Shown: piece after piece, positions 46,072 through 54,208 of the stretch
Numbering within the stretch: the stretch's first letter is position 1
How the letters are laid out: each line of letters starts with the position of its first letter
Assembly (NCBI GenBank): GCA_040754335.1
Contig: JBFMCV010000003.1
Location: 173,356-237,355, forward strand
DNA from: Thermodesulfobacteriota bacterium
GTDB taxonomy: Bacteria; Desulfobacterota_D; UBA1144; Nemesobacterales; UBA2774
DNA length: 64,000 nt
Direction of reading: 5' to 3'
Translations under genes and position numbers: made by a program
The notes under the pieces: generated by a model
What the model saw: only the letters and a program-made list of their open reading frames with translations
The model's database searches: none
Told to the model about the DNA's origin: nothing

Positions 46072-47913
46072 ATGGCAGAACCTGCGAAAAAATTAAAAAC
46101 GGGCTCGGAAGGCGTCGTGTGGGACCTTTCAGACCTCTATTCGGGCCTGGATGACGCCCGGATCGAAAGAGACATAAAGGACGTAATAAAAAAATCGGCT
46201 GCCTTCGAGAAAAAATACAGGGGGAAGATAAACTCGAAAACGATAAACGCCCCTAACCTCCTTAAAGCCGTGAGAGAGCTCGAATCCATAAGCGAGCGGA
46301 TAGGGAAGCTCCTTTCGTTCGCGTACTTGGTCTTCGCGGCCGATACGGCGAAGCCCGAGCACGGGGCGTTCCTCCAGAAAATCCAGGAGAAAGCTACCGA
46401 GGCGAGGAAATTTCTCATGTTCTTCGAGCTCGAGTGGGTGGCTTTGAGCGGCCCGAAAGCCCGGAAGCTTATGGACGACAAGAGGCTTTCGCGCTACCGC
46501 CATTTCCTCGAGCAGGAGCGTAAGTACAAGCCTCACAGGCTGAGCGAGCCCGAGGAAATGATCCTCGACGAAAAAGCGAACACCGGATCGAGGGCGTTCA
46601 AGCGCCTTTTCGACGAGGTGCTCAACAACATACGCTTCAAGGTCAGGCTCGGCGGGAAAGTAAGGTCTCTCAGCGAGACGGAAACGCTCGCCCTCCTCTA
46701 CGACCCCGGCCGAGCGAATCGGAAGGCTGCCGCCGAGGGGCTCACCCGGGGACTCGTAGAGAATTCTCACGTGCTCACATTCATATTCAACACTCTCGTC
46801 CAGGACCATGCCGTGAGCGACCGTCTGCGCTCGTTCTCTTACCCGATGGAGTCGAGGCATCTCGACAACGAGATAGACAGGGACACGGTCGAGGCGCTGA
46901 TTACCTCGTGCGAAAGGAATTACGGCATGGTGGCGAAATACTACAGACTCAAGAAGAACCTCCTCCGTCTCAAAAACTTCTACGATTACGACCGCTATGC
47001 CCCTGTCTTCTCAGAATCGAAAACTATAAAGTACGGGGAAGGGAAAGAGATAATACTCGCGTCGTTTGAAAAGTTCTCCCCGAGGATGTCGGGAATAGCC
47101 GGGGAATTTTTCGACAAGAACTGGATCGACGCCGAGACGCGTGACGGAAAGAGGGGTGGAGCTTTCAGCCACGGAACGGTGCCGAGCGCGCACCCTTACG
47201 TATTCATGAACTACACGGGGAGGCTGAGGGACGTCATGACGCTCGCTCACGAGCTCGGGCACGGCGTGCACCAGTACCTGTCGAGAAAGCAGGGGTACTT
47301 TCAGTCGAACACCCCGCTGACGACGGCAGAGACGGCGAGCGTCTTCGCTGAGATGCTCGTATTCCACAAATTAACCGAAACGGAGAAAGACCCCGGGACG
47401 AGGCTCGCGCTCATATGCAGCAAGCTCGAGGACATATTCGCCACGGTTTTCCGCCAGGTGGTGCTGACGAGGTTCGAGGAGAGCCTGCACGAAAGCCGGA
47501 GGAGCAAGGGGGAGCTGCCCCGGGAGGAGATAAACAGGCTCTGGGTCGAGGCGAATAAGCCCATGTTCGGGGACTCGGTCGAGCTCACGGAAAACTACAG
47601 CCACTGGTGGCTGTACATTCCCCACTTCATACACTCTCCGTTTTACTGCTACGCGTATTCGTTCGGGGAGCTGCTCGTGCTCGCCCTCTACCATAAATAT
47701 TTAAACGAAGGGAACAAGTTCGTCCCAAGGTATATAGAACTTTTATCCTCGGGCGGAAGCGAAGCGCCGGACAAGCTGCTAAAACGCGTGGGTGTCGATA
47801 TCAAGGACCCAGGCTTCTGGCAGGGAGGGCTCGACCTGCTCGGGGATATGGTTACGGATGCCGTTAAGTTATCTGCGGAAGTGGAGAAAATGGGCATCAG
47901 AACACAAATATAA
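46072..47913 (+). CDS. pepF: Oligoendopeptidase F (M3 family metallopeptidase)
   Basis: 613 aa cytosolic zinc peptidase that degrades oligopeptides. The active site TLAHELGHGVHQYLS gives His393, Glu394 and His397; the downstream zinc-binding Glu lies in TTAETASVFAEM. The helical N-terminal lid and an IHSPFYCYAYSFGELL segment near the end fit PepF. GGAG precedes the ATG. It is the last GC-rich gene before an AT-rich island. Confidence 0.95.
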   Translation: MAEPAKKLKTGSEGVVWDLSDLYSGLDDARIERDIKDVIKKSAAFEKKYRGKINSKTINAPNLLKAVRELESISERIGKLLSFAYLVFAADTAKPEHGAFLQKIQEKATEARKFLMFFELEWVALSGPKARKLMDDKRLSRYRHFLEQERKYKPHRLSEPEEMILDEKANTGSRAFKRLFDEVLNNIRFKVRLGGKVRSLSETETLALLYDPGRANRKAAAEGLTRGLVENSHVLTFIFNTLVQDHAVSDRLRSFSYPMESRHLDNEIDRDTVEALITSCERNYGMVAKYYRLKKNLLRLKNFYDYDRYAPVFSESKTIKYGEGKEIILASFEKFSPRMSGIAGEFFDKNWIDAETRDGKRGGAFSHGTVPSAHPYVFMNYTGRLRDVMTLAHELGHGVHQYLSRKQGYFQSNTPLTTAETASVFAEMLVFHKLTETEKDPGTRLALICSKLEDIFATVFRQVVLTRFEESLHESRRSKGELPREEINRLWVEANKPMFGDSVELTENYSHWWLYIPHFIHSPFYCYAYSFGELLVLALYHKYLNEGNKFVPRYIELLSSGGSEAPDKLLKRVGVDIKDPGFWQGGLDLLGDMVTDAVKLSAEVEKMGIRTQI

Positions 47914-48057
47914 ACTAGAGAATCAATTGTTCTGAACAGAGAAGGACGTCAAGTTATATCCTTTTGTTGATTCCACCATTCCCTCTGAACCTCTTGAGTT
48001 AGTTTATAGGATGTCTATAATAGTTTATACAAATAATTAACCTTTGATCCTATTTTG

Positions 48058-48255
48058 GTGATTAGATTGATAAAGATTAGTCAAAAAATATTTGTGATTT
48101 CAATCACTTCGCTAGGTTTGATGGGTTGCTCTACTTACAAAGTTGGTGTCAACAGTTACCTTGAGCCAGATACAACAATGATAAAAACTAAAAGCGTCTA
48201 CGTCTTAGCTAATAAACAAGTCCCAAATTGTTTGAACATACATAAAATTTGGTAA
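48058..48255 (+). CDS. Short lipoprotein-like protein, perhaps truncated
   Basis: 65 aa from a GTG (a TTG one codon upstream is an alternative). A signal peptide with lipobox LMGCSTYK is followed by only about 40 residues (VGVNSYLEPDTTMIKTKSV). It resembles the start of a longer lipoprotein class beginning GCSTY-x-VNV-x-YLD, and the end NCLNIHKIW looks like the remains of a shifted frame. It is AT-rich. The HNH gene starts 6 bp after its stop. Confidence 0.45.
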   Translation: MIRLIKISQKIFVISITSLGLMGCSTYKVGVNSYLEPDTTMIKTKSVYVLANKQVPNCLNIHKIW

Positions 48256-48261
48256 ATCAAA

Positions 48262-48849
48262 ATGGGGTGGTTCATATTTCTTGCAATTGCAGCATTTATA
48301 ATCTGGATAGTCATCCATGATGTTAAAGAACTTAAGAAAAAAGAAGAACTCCGCAATGCTAGAATGCAGGAGTTGTATGAAAAACGTGAAATAGAGAGAG
48401 CTGAGCGAGAGTTACGAATGCATAGTAGCTCTGACAAATCTTATATAGCCCAAGATTGGAATGAAAGAAGGCTTTACGTATTAAATAGAGATGGATACAA
48501 GTGTAGAAATTGCGGTGGAAAGTCTGGTCTACAAGTGCATCATATTATTCCACGTTCTCAGTCCGTAAATCATCATGTTGATAATCTTATTACTCTATGT
48601 GTTTATTGCCATTCAAAACATCATAATGCTGATTTTGTTCCCGCAGCTATCGAAAGAAAACTTAGACTGAGTCAATACCATAAGACAACATATAAAATGC
48701 GTAAATCGAGGAAAGAGCATCACTGTAGTGATTGTAATCGCTTGATAGAAAAAGGAACTTCATATTATTTTGCTCAGAGGGGTTATATACAAAAAAAGTT
48801 GTGTGAACAATGTTTCTTGAAGAGTAGTAGCGGAATAAATAGATTTTAA
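48262..48849 (+). CDS. Membrane-tethered HNH endonuclease-like protein
   Basis: 195 aa. One N-terminal membrane segment (WFIFLAIAAFIIWIVI) and a charged helical linker (about 22-55) lead to an HNH domain (about 65-125): YKCRNCGG, LQVHHIIPRSQ, a central Asn in VDNLITLC, and YCHSKHH. The C-terminal part has a second CxxC pair set (HHCSDCNRL and LCEQCFL), probably a zinc ribbon. HNH domains cleave DNA in restriction, homing and defence proteins; tethering to the membrane is unusual. Codon use is strongly AT-rich, suggesting transfer. Confidence 0.75.
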   Translation: MGWFIFLAIAAFIIWIVIHDVKELKKKEELRNARMQELYEKREIERAERELRMHSSSDKSYIAQDWNERRLYVLNRDGYKCRNCGGKSGLQVHHIIPRSQSVNHHVDNLITLCVYCHSKHHNADFVPAAIERKLRLSQYHKTTYKMRKSRKEHHCSDCNRLIEKGTSYYFAQRGYIQKKLCEQCFLKSSSGINRF

Positions 48850-49036
48850 AAGCTATGAAGTCAATATATCTTAAATTGTCCCGAACTACAAAAGCCTTTA
48901 CTGTTAGGTCTTCCAGTTAGCTTGTTTTATTTCATTCTACTACATCACCGCCATGACCTAAACGTGTATCTCTAAGATTTACCCCCTAATGGAGACTGAA
49001 AGCTTATGCAATCAATATAATCATAGTTGTAGATTA

Positions 49037-49309
49037 TTAAGGGGAAACCTGAAATGTTTGCGGATTATCCTTTAGAAGTCTTTTACATATAATTGACTCG
49101 TCTACGTAACCCTCATCGAGTATCCTTTTAAGCATTGCCGCAATATCATTGTTAGTTACTCTTAGATGACCCGTAGTTCTGAATTCCACGCCGATTCTAT
49201 CTATATACTCCCATGTATACTCTCGTACTTGAGGCTCACCGTCTTTTAGAATAGTAATGAATTCGGGCAAGCCGTGATGAGCCACTAATCCACTATGTCG
49301 ATCTGTCAT
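49037..49309 (-). CDS. Hypothetical protein
   Basis: 90 aa, not recognised. The mostly helical C-terminus (NDIAAMLKRILDEGYVDE) may be a small DNA-binding or adaptor fold. There is no signal peptide and no good ribosome site. AT-rich like the rest of the island. Could be a remnant. Confidence 0.4.
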   Translation of the reverse strand: MTDRHSGLVAHHGLPEFITILKDGEPQVREYTWEYIDRIGVEFRTTGHLRVTNNDIAAMLKRILDEGYVDESIICKRLLKDNPQTFQVSP

Positions 49310-49513
49310 TCATCTTAGATTACTCCTCAGTTAGTTAATGTAAAGGATAAAACACTACTACACTCCAAGTCTAGAATCGCTAGAGGGTCTACTGCGTTGT
49401 TTCTTATTTACTCCATCATTTCCTTAACCCAAGGCAATCTAGCAACTGTCTTATCCTTATACTCTCTAGACACATGAGAATAGATCATAGGAGGAAAAAT
49501 CAGTATACGCCTC

Positions 49514-51481
49514 TTAATTGCTCTCGGCCAGCACGCCGTACAGCACGTCGCTCAGCTTACCCATTTCGTAGGGCTTGGGCAGCACGCCCTTGAAACCATA
49601 CTTCCTGTACTTCTCGAGTATCGGGTCGCTCGAATAGCCGCTCGATACTATTGCCTTTACGCCTGGGTCGAATACGAGGAGCTTTTCTATCGCCTCTTTC
49701 CCGCCCATGCCTCCCGGCACCGTGAGGTCCATTATGACCGTATCGAAGGGGACTCCTTCCATCTTCGCCCTCTTGTATAGCTTCAGAGCCTCGCTCCCGT
49801 CTTTCGCGAATTCGACCTCGTACCCGATATGCCTGAGCATTTCGCCCGCGGCTTCCCTCACCTCGATCTTGTCGTCCATTATCAGCACCCTGCCCCTGCC
49901 CTTCTTTATCGGCTGCTCCGGCTTCGCCTCGGCGCTGACGGCGTGCCCTTTTGCGGGCAGGTATATAACGAACTTCGTGCCGACGTGGAGCTCGGACTCG
50001 ACCGTGATATAACCCCCATGGTTTTTAATGATCGAATAGGACGTAGAAAGCCCGAGGCCGCTCCCGGTCTGCTTGGTCGTAAAGTATGGATCGAAGATCC
50101 TGGACAAATATTCCTTGGGAATGCCGATGCCTTCGTCGGCGATCGTCGTCTTCACGTATTTCCCGTCCTCGAGCGGGACCCCTTTTTCTTTCCTCGCCTC
50201 GGCGTTTTCGATCCTTATCGTTATTTTCCCCTCGTTCGTCATCGCCTGGGCCGCATTGATCAGCATATTGCTGATCACCTGGCTTATCTGCCCCTCGTCT
50301 ATCTCCACACTCCAGAGCTTGTCCTCGACCATAAAATTGAATTCTATGTCCGAGCCGCTCATGGTGAAATTCGCTGTCTCCCTTATGACCTTTTCGAGCG
50401 ACGTTACGGTCCTGTTTTCAAGCGCGCCGCCTTTGGAGAAGGTGAGGAGCTGAGTGGACAGGTCTTTGGCCTTGTGACAGGCTTTGAGCGCATGGAAGAG
50501 CCTCTGCTTGACCTTATCGTCCGATATGTCCGGGAGCGAGCTCAGGGATATGTTCCCCATTATTGACGTAAGGAGGTTATTGAAATCGTGAGCGACGCCT
50601 CCCGCGAGCACCCCTATAGACTCTAGCTTTTGTACTTTGAGCAGCTCTTCTTCCAGTTTTTTCAATTCCGTGATGTCCCTGAATACGAGCACCACGCCGA
50701 TTATGATGCCGTCCCTGTCGCGTATCGGGGAGCTGCTGGCCGAAACGTACCGGCACCCTTCCCTCCCCTTCGTAATGAGCACGGTGCCGCTTTCGAGACC
50801 CACGACGTTATTGGCGTTTATCGCCCTGCTCACAGGGTTTTCCTTCCTCTCCCCGTTCTCGACGTTGACTATGAAGAATACTTCCTCGATAAATTTCCCA
50901 ATTGCCTCGGCGTGAGACCAGCCCGTCAAACGCTCGGCTACGCGGTTTATGAGCACCACCCTTCCTTCCGTATCCGTCGCGATCACGCCGTCACCTATGG
51001 AGCTGAGCGTGACGGCGAGGCGTTCTTTCTCCTCGAAGAGGGCCTGCTCTATGGACTTCCTGTTGTTTATTTCCCTCTGCCTCTCGAGCGCATACTTTAT
51101 GGACCGCGTGAGATGACTTACGTCGACCTCGCCTTTTATGAGGTAATCCTGCGCCCCGAGCTGGACCGCTTTGACAGCGAGCTCTTCATCGCTCGTTCCG
51201 GTAAGAACGATTACGGGAACTTCCGGGCAGCGCTCGTGGAGCTCCGCGAAGGACTCGAGCCCTTCGCTGTCAGGGAGCTGAAGGTCGAGAAGCACCAGAT
51301 CGAAGCCGCCTGACTCGAGGACCTCTATGCCTCCGGCGAGCGTATCGACACACTCGATCTCGAACGAAACGTTGCCCGCGCCGCCGAGCATCTTGGCGAC
51401 GAGCCTGGAGTAGCTGTCGTTATCCTCAACCAGTAATGTTCTTATCGGGCGAGAAGACATTTGGTTATCCGGAATGCACAT
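49514..51481 (-). CDS. Hybrid histidine kinase: REC-PAS-HisKA-HATPase-REC
   Basis: 655 aa, no membrane segment, so cytoplasmic. The N-terminal receiver (about 12-130) has phospho-acceptor Asp66 in LVLLDLQLPDS; PAS at about 155-275; HisKA with His298 in GGVAHDFNNLL; HATPase with NMLINAAQA, DEGIGIP and GSGLGLS; a C-terminal receiver (about 530-650) with DTVIMDLTVPGG. The phosphorelay can thus run in and out of one protein. The ATG at 51460 (MSSRPIRT) is an equally good start. A sigma-54-type promoter and two 20 bp direct repeats lie upstream. The diguanylate cyclase gene precedes it on the same strand. Confidence 0.92.
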   Translation of the reverse strand: MCIPDNQMSSRPIRTLLVEDNDSYSRLVAKMLGGAGNVSFEIECVDTLAGGIEVLESGGFDLVLLDLQLPDSEGLESFAELHERCPEVPVIVLTGTSDEELAVKAVQLGAQDYLIKGEVDVSHLTRSIKYALERQREINNRKSIEQALFEEKERLAVTLSSIGDGVIATDTEGRVVLINRVAERLTGWSHAEAIGKFIEEVFFIVNVENGERKENPVSRAINANNVVGLESGTVLITKGREGCRYVSASSSPIRDRDGIIIGVVLVFRDITELKKLEEELLKVQKLESIGVLAGGVAHDFNNLLTSIMGNISLSSLPDISDDKVKQRLFHALKACHKAKDLSTQLLTFSKGGALENRTVTSLEKVIRETANFTMSGSDIEFNFMVEDKLWSVEIDEGQISQVISNMLINAAQAMTNEGKITIRIENAEARKEKGVPLEDGKYVKTTIADEGIGIPKEYLSRIFDPYFTTKQTGSGLGLSTSYSIIKNHGGYITVESELHVGTKFVIYLPAKGHAVSAEAKPEQPIKKGRGRVLIMDDKIEVREAAGEMLRHIGYEVEFAKDGSEALKLYKRAKMEGVPFDTVIMDLTVPGGMGGKEAIEKLLVFDPGVKAIVSSGYSSDPILEKYRKYGFKGVLPKPYEMGKLSDVLYGVLAESN

Positions 51482-51503
51482 GACCTCATCAATTGATTTT
51501 TGA

Positions 51504-51523
51504 ATAATTAATCGTAATTAAAT
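51504..51523. repeat. 20 bp direct repeat, copy 1
   Basis: ATAATTAATCGTAATTAAAT, which differs by one base from the copy at 51557-51576. Each copy is an imperfect palindrome around TTAATCG. This copy lies just downstream of the sigma-54-like element, about where transcription would start. Confidence 0.55.
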
Positions 51524-51526
51524 GGA

Positions 51527-51542
51527 TGCAAAAACTGTACCA
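51527..51542 (-). promoter_or_regulatory. Sigma-54-type promoter of the hybrid kinase
   Basis: Reading the minus strand, TGGTACAGTTTTTGCA has GG and GC separated by exactly 10 bp, the -24/-12 geometry of sigma-54 (consensus TGGCACG-N4-TTGCA), with two mismatches. Transcription would start near 51516. Confidence 0.5.
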
Positions 51543-51556
51543 ATATAACAGCCATG

Positions 51557-51576
51557 ATAATTAATCGTTATTAAAT
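51557..51576. repeat. 20 bp direct repeat, copy 2
   Basis: ATAATTAATCGTTATTAAAT, one base different from copy 1. The two copies are 53 bp apart centre to centre, close to five helical turns, so a bound protein would sit on the same face of the DNA on both sides of the promoter. Confidence 0.55.
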
Positions 51577-51752
51577 ATAATTTTTCAAACTGTGCAAAAA
51601 TTGCCCGTCTGGAACTGACAAAATACGTAACATTCGCCTATTGCGGTAACAAACCTTTGTCAGCCATGACCGTGACCCGGGGCCTGAAGACTCAAGGGAT
51701 TGAACGAAGGATCAAGATGATTTCGAACAAATGAACGGATCAATTCTATCTT

Positions 51753-53054
51753 TCATTTATTGAAACTGTTCAGATTGAAGACGTTGTCTTTCGCATCTTC
51801 ATCCTTGTTATTCTTGTCGGCATACATCAGCTCGTCGGCCTTGACCAGAAGCCTGTCTATTGACGACGGTACCCGCGGATCGAACTTCGCGATCCCGTAG
51901 CTGAGAGAAAGGTGGTAAGGCTTCATTCCCTTGGAATTATGCTTCTCCAGGTTTTCCGTTATGCGCCGCTTGATAGCCTCCTCGCCGTTCCCGTCGGTAT
52001 CTGTAGTTACGACGACGAATTCGTCCCCGCTTATCCTGGCGGTCACGTCCGAGTTCCTGAACGTCTGCTTTATTACCTGTGCGGCGTCCATGAGGGCCTG
52101 GTCCCCGATATTGTGCCCGTACGCGTCGTTGATCTGCTTAAGACCGTCGAGGTCGATGAGTATGAGCAGCACCCGCTCCTTTCTCCTTTCCGCGGCCTTT
52201 ATATGGTGGTCCGCGAAAGCCAGAAACCCGCGCCTGTTATAAAGGCCCGTGAGGTCGTCGGTTATCGAAAGGCTGCGCAGGCGCTCTTCCATCTTTTTCC
52301 GCTCCGTTACGTCGCGGGAGTTCACGATAACGCCCATGCCGCTCAAGCCGGGCGGACAGAGCTTGCCGATCGATTCGAGAGTGATCCAGTAGCCTTCCTT
52401 GTGCCTGACACGGAACTCGGCCGAATACAGCCGGTCCTCGTTCTGGAGGGTTTCCGTAAAGATATCGAGGACCTTGGGCAGGTCCTCCGGATGTATGAAC
52501 TCGAATACCCTTCTGCCCAGAAGGTCGTCGTCGTCGTAACCGAGTATGCGCTTATGAGAAGGGCTCACGAATTTCATCGTCCCGTCCACGTCCAGCATTT
52601 CGATAAGATCGAGCGCGTTCTCTATGAGGAGCTTGAACCTCTCCTCAGTCTGCTTCACGGCGTCGTCCGCTTTTTTGCGCTCTATCGCATACCTGATCGA
52701 GCGGACGAGCAGCCTTGCGTCCACCTGTCCCTTCATGAGATAGTCCTGAGCGCCCATCTGGACTGCTTTGAGGGCCAGCGATTCGTCGTCTGTCCCCGTG
52801 AGGACTATTATCGGGACATCCGTGACTTCGCTTATGCTGAGGAGCGTATCTATGTTCCCGCTGTCGGGAAGGTCGAGGTCGAGGAGTATGAGGTCTATGT
52901 TGCCCACGGAAGCCCTTTCATAGCCGCCTGAGAACGTATCGTGGTGCTCAACTTCCATAGGGCAGGAAGTCTGCTTGGAAAGAATCCTCTTTATCAGCTG
53001 CGCATAATCCAGATTGTCCTCGATCAGTAAGACCTTTATGTTCTGCTCTATCAT
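51753..53054 (-). CDS. Response regulator diguanylate cyclase: REC-PAS-GGDEF
   Basis: 433 aa, cytoplasmic. The receiver (1-130) has phospho-acceptor Asp59 in LILLDLDLP; PAS lies at about 145-260; and GGDEF at about 270-425 with the active-site variant SGDEF (ARISGDEFVVV). An RxxD motif (RNSD) stands five residues before SGDEF and forms the usual inhibitory c-di-GMP site, so product feedback is likely. It shares its receiver type with the hybrid kinase downstream, which may be its partner. A second sigma-54-like element lies about 130 bp before the start. Confidence 0.93.
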   Translation of the reverse strand: MIEQNIKVLLIEDNLDYAQLIKRILSKQTSCPMEVEHHDTFSGGYERASVGNIDLILLDLDLPDSGNIDTLLSISEVTDVPIIVLTGTDDESLALKAVQMGAQDYLMKGQVDARLLVRSIRYAIERKKADDAVKQTEERFKLLIENALDLIEMLDVDGTMKFVSPSHKRILGYDDDDLLGRRVFEFIHPEDLPKVLDIFTETLQNEDRLYSAEFRVRHKEGYWITLESIGKLCPPGLSGMGVIVNSRDVTERKKMEERLRSLSITDDLTGLYNRRGFLAFADHHIKAAERRKERVLLILIDLDGLKQINDAYGHNIGDQALMDAAQVIKQTFRNSDVTARISGDEFVVVTTDTDGNGEEAIKRRITENLEKHNSKGMKPYHLSLSYGIAKFDPRVPSSIDRLLVKADELMYADKNNKDEDAKDNVFNLNSFNK

Positions 53055-53185
53055 TTTCCGTAGTATCCAGCGGGGACGGCTCGTTTGATGTACGAATAGA
53101 TGTAATGATTTTTTTCCGGTCCAGGGTTAAACCGGTCAGGCATCAATCCCCCTCCACGTATCGTATAAGTGACAGTAAAAAACAC

Positions 53186-53201
53186 AACAAAAAGCGTGCC
53201 A
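53186..53201 (-). promoter_or_regulatory. Sigma-54-type promoter of the diguanylate cyclase
   Basis: On the minus strand TGGCACGCTTTTTGTT: the -24 half is a perfect TGGCACG, the -12 dinucleotide is GT rather than GC at the right distance. The TATAT preceding the TGG is shared with the element before the hybrid kinase. The leader would be about 120 nt. Confidence 0.45.
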
Positions 53202-53432
53202 ATATAATCGTCCCAAGCGTTCGCCGCAAGGGTCTATAAATACTGAATTATTTACACGCTCGCATCACCCGGCCGCATGGATTTCAATTTATGCGGACAA
53301 TATTTGTCGGCCGCCCGACATTTCTCAGTCATATATTATTTTTTCATGTTTACGGGGATAATCGCGCTTTATATATATTCCCGGTATCGATCATCCGGTA
53401 ACCGCAGTTTAAAGAAACGCCGGTATGCCGGA

Positions 53433-53441
53433 TGATATAAT
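53433..53441 (+). promoter_or_regulatory. Extended -10 promoter of the SDR gene
   Basis: TGATATAAT is a perfect extended -10, about 20 bp before the ATG at 53462. No good -35 at 16-18 bp. Confidence 0.4.
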
Positions 53442-53461
53442 GTCTTGACGGGAGAAAGGAC

Positions 53462-54091
53462 ATGAAGCTGCTAGTCGTCGGGGCCTCGAGTGGGATCGGC
53501 GCCGCGCTTGCGGAGCAGGCGGTCAGGGAAGGACACGGAGTCACCGCGCTCGTACGCAGACCGGAGAGAATGAGGCCCGGCGCCGTGGGCGTCAGGATAG
53601 TCAAGGGCGACATAAGGGATAAGGATAAAGTCTCTGCAGCCGTGGCGGGCCAGGACGCGGTATGCATCACGATCGGAATCAATCCCTCGTTCAGACCCGT
53701 CACGGTCTTCTCGGAGGGCACGAGAGCGGTCGTCGAGGCGATGAAAAGACATTCTGTTCGGAAGCTGATATGCGTCACGGGGATAGGGGCCGGGGACAGC
53801 AGGGGCCACGGCGGTTTTCTATACGACAGGATAGTTTTCCCGATTTTGCTTAAAAGAATATACGAAGACAAAGACGTTCAGGAGTCGATCGTGAGGAACT
53901 CCTCCCTCGAATGGGTGATCGTGAGGCCGGGCTTTTTGACGAACGGTCCGGTTACATGTAGATACAGTGTGCTTACGGACCTCACAGGCGTGACATGCGG
54001 CAGCATATCGCGGGGAGACGTCGCACACTTCATCCTCCGGGAGCTCGAAAGCATGAAGCACGCCGGGCAGACACTTCTCCTTACCTCCTGA
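53462..54091 (+). CDS. NAD(P)-binding atypical SDR family protein
   Basis: 209 aa Rossmann-fold protein. The dinucleotide loop is LLVVGASSGIGAALAEQA, followed by VKGDIRD and VTGIGAGDSRGHGGF; a second half like NmrA/SDR atypical proteins (LEWVIVRPGFLTNGP). These proteins sense or use NAD(P)H on unknown substrates. AAGGA precedes the ATG. Single gene, divergent from the cyclase. Confidence 0.88.
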   Translation: MKLLVVGASSGIGAALAEQAVREGHGVTALVRRPERMRPGAVGVRIVKGDIRDKDKVSAAVAGQDAVCITIGINPSFRPVTVFSEGTRAVVEAMKRHSVRKLICVTGIGAGDSRGHGGFLYDRIVFPILLKRIYEDKDVQESIVRNSSLEWVIVRPGFLTNGPVTCRYSVLTDLTGVTCGSISRGDVAHFILRELESMKHAGQTLLLTS

Positions 54092-54208
54092 CCTGACCGC
54101 CGGGCGGAACCGATTTTAAGACAAGCATTCTCGCCGAGTATGGAATTTACCGGGATCCCTGTATTATAATAGTCACGACGTGAGAACCGCACAAGACCGG
54201 AAGCTTAT

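Larger units (their letters stand above)
47930..49510. other. AT-rich island, probably acquired
   Basis: Base composition and codon use change sharply after pepF and return to normal at the hybrid kinase gene near 49514. Inside lie a short lipoprotein-like frame, a membrane HNH protein and an 81-90 aa unknown gene, with about 190 bp (48850-49036) and 200 bp (49310-49513) of AT-rich non-coding DNA where I see no gene. No integrase, tRNA target or terminal repeat is visible, so the route of entry is unknown. Confidence 0.6.
53055..53461. other. Divergent regulatory region, 400 bp
   Basis: No gene. It holds the sigma-54-like element at 53186-53201, an inverted repeat GACAATATTTGTC (53296-53308) that overlaps a second stem TGTCGG/CCGACA (53305-53320) so that only one can form at a time, and an extended -10 before the SDR gene. 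Confidence 0.45.
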
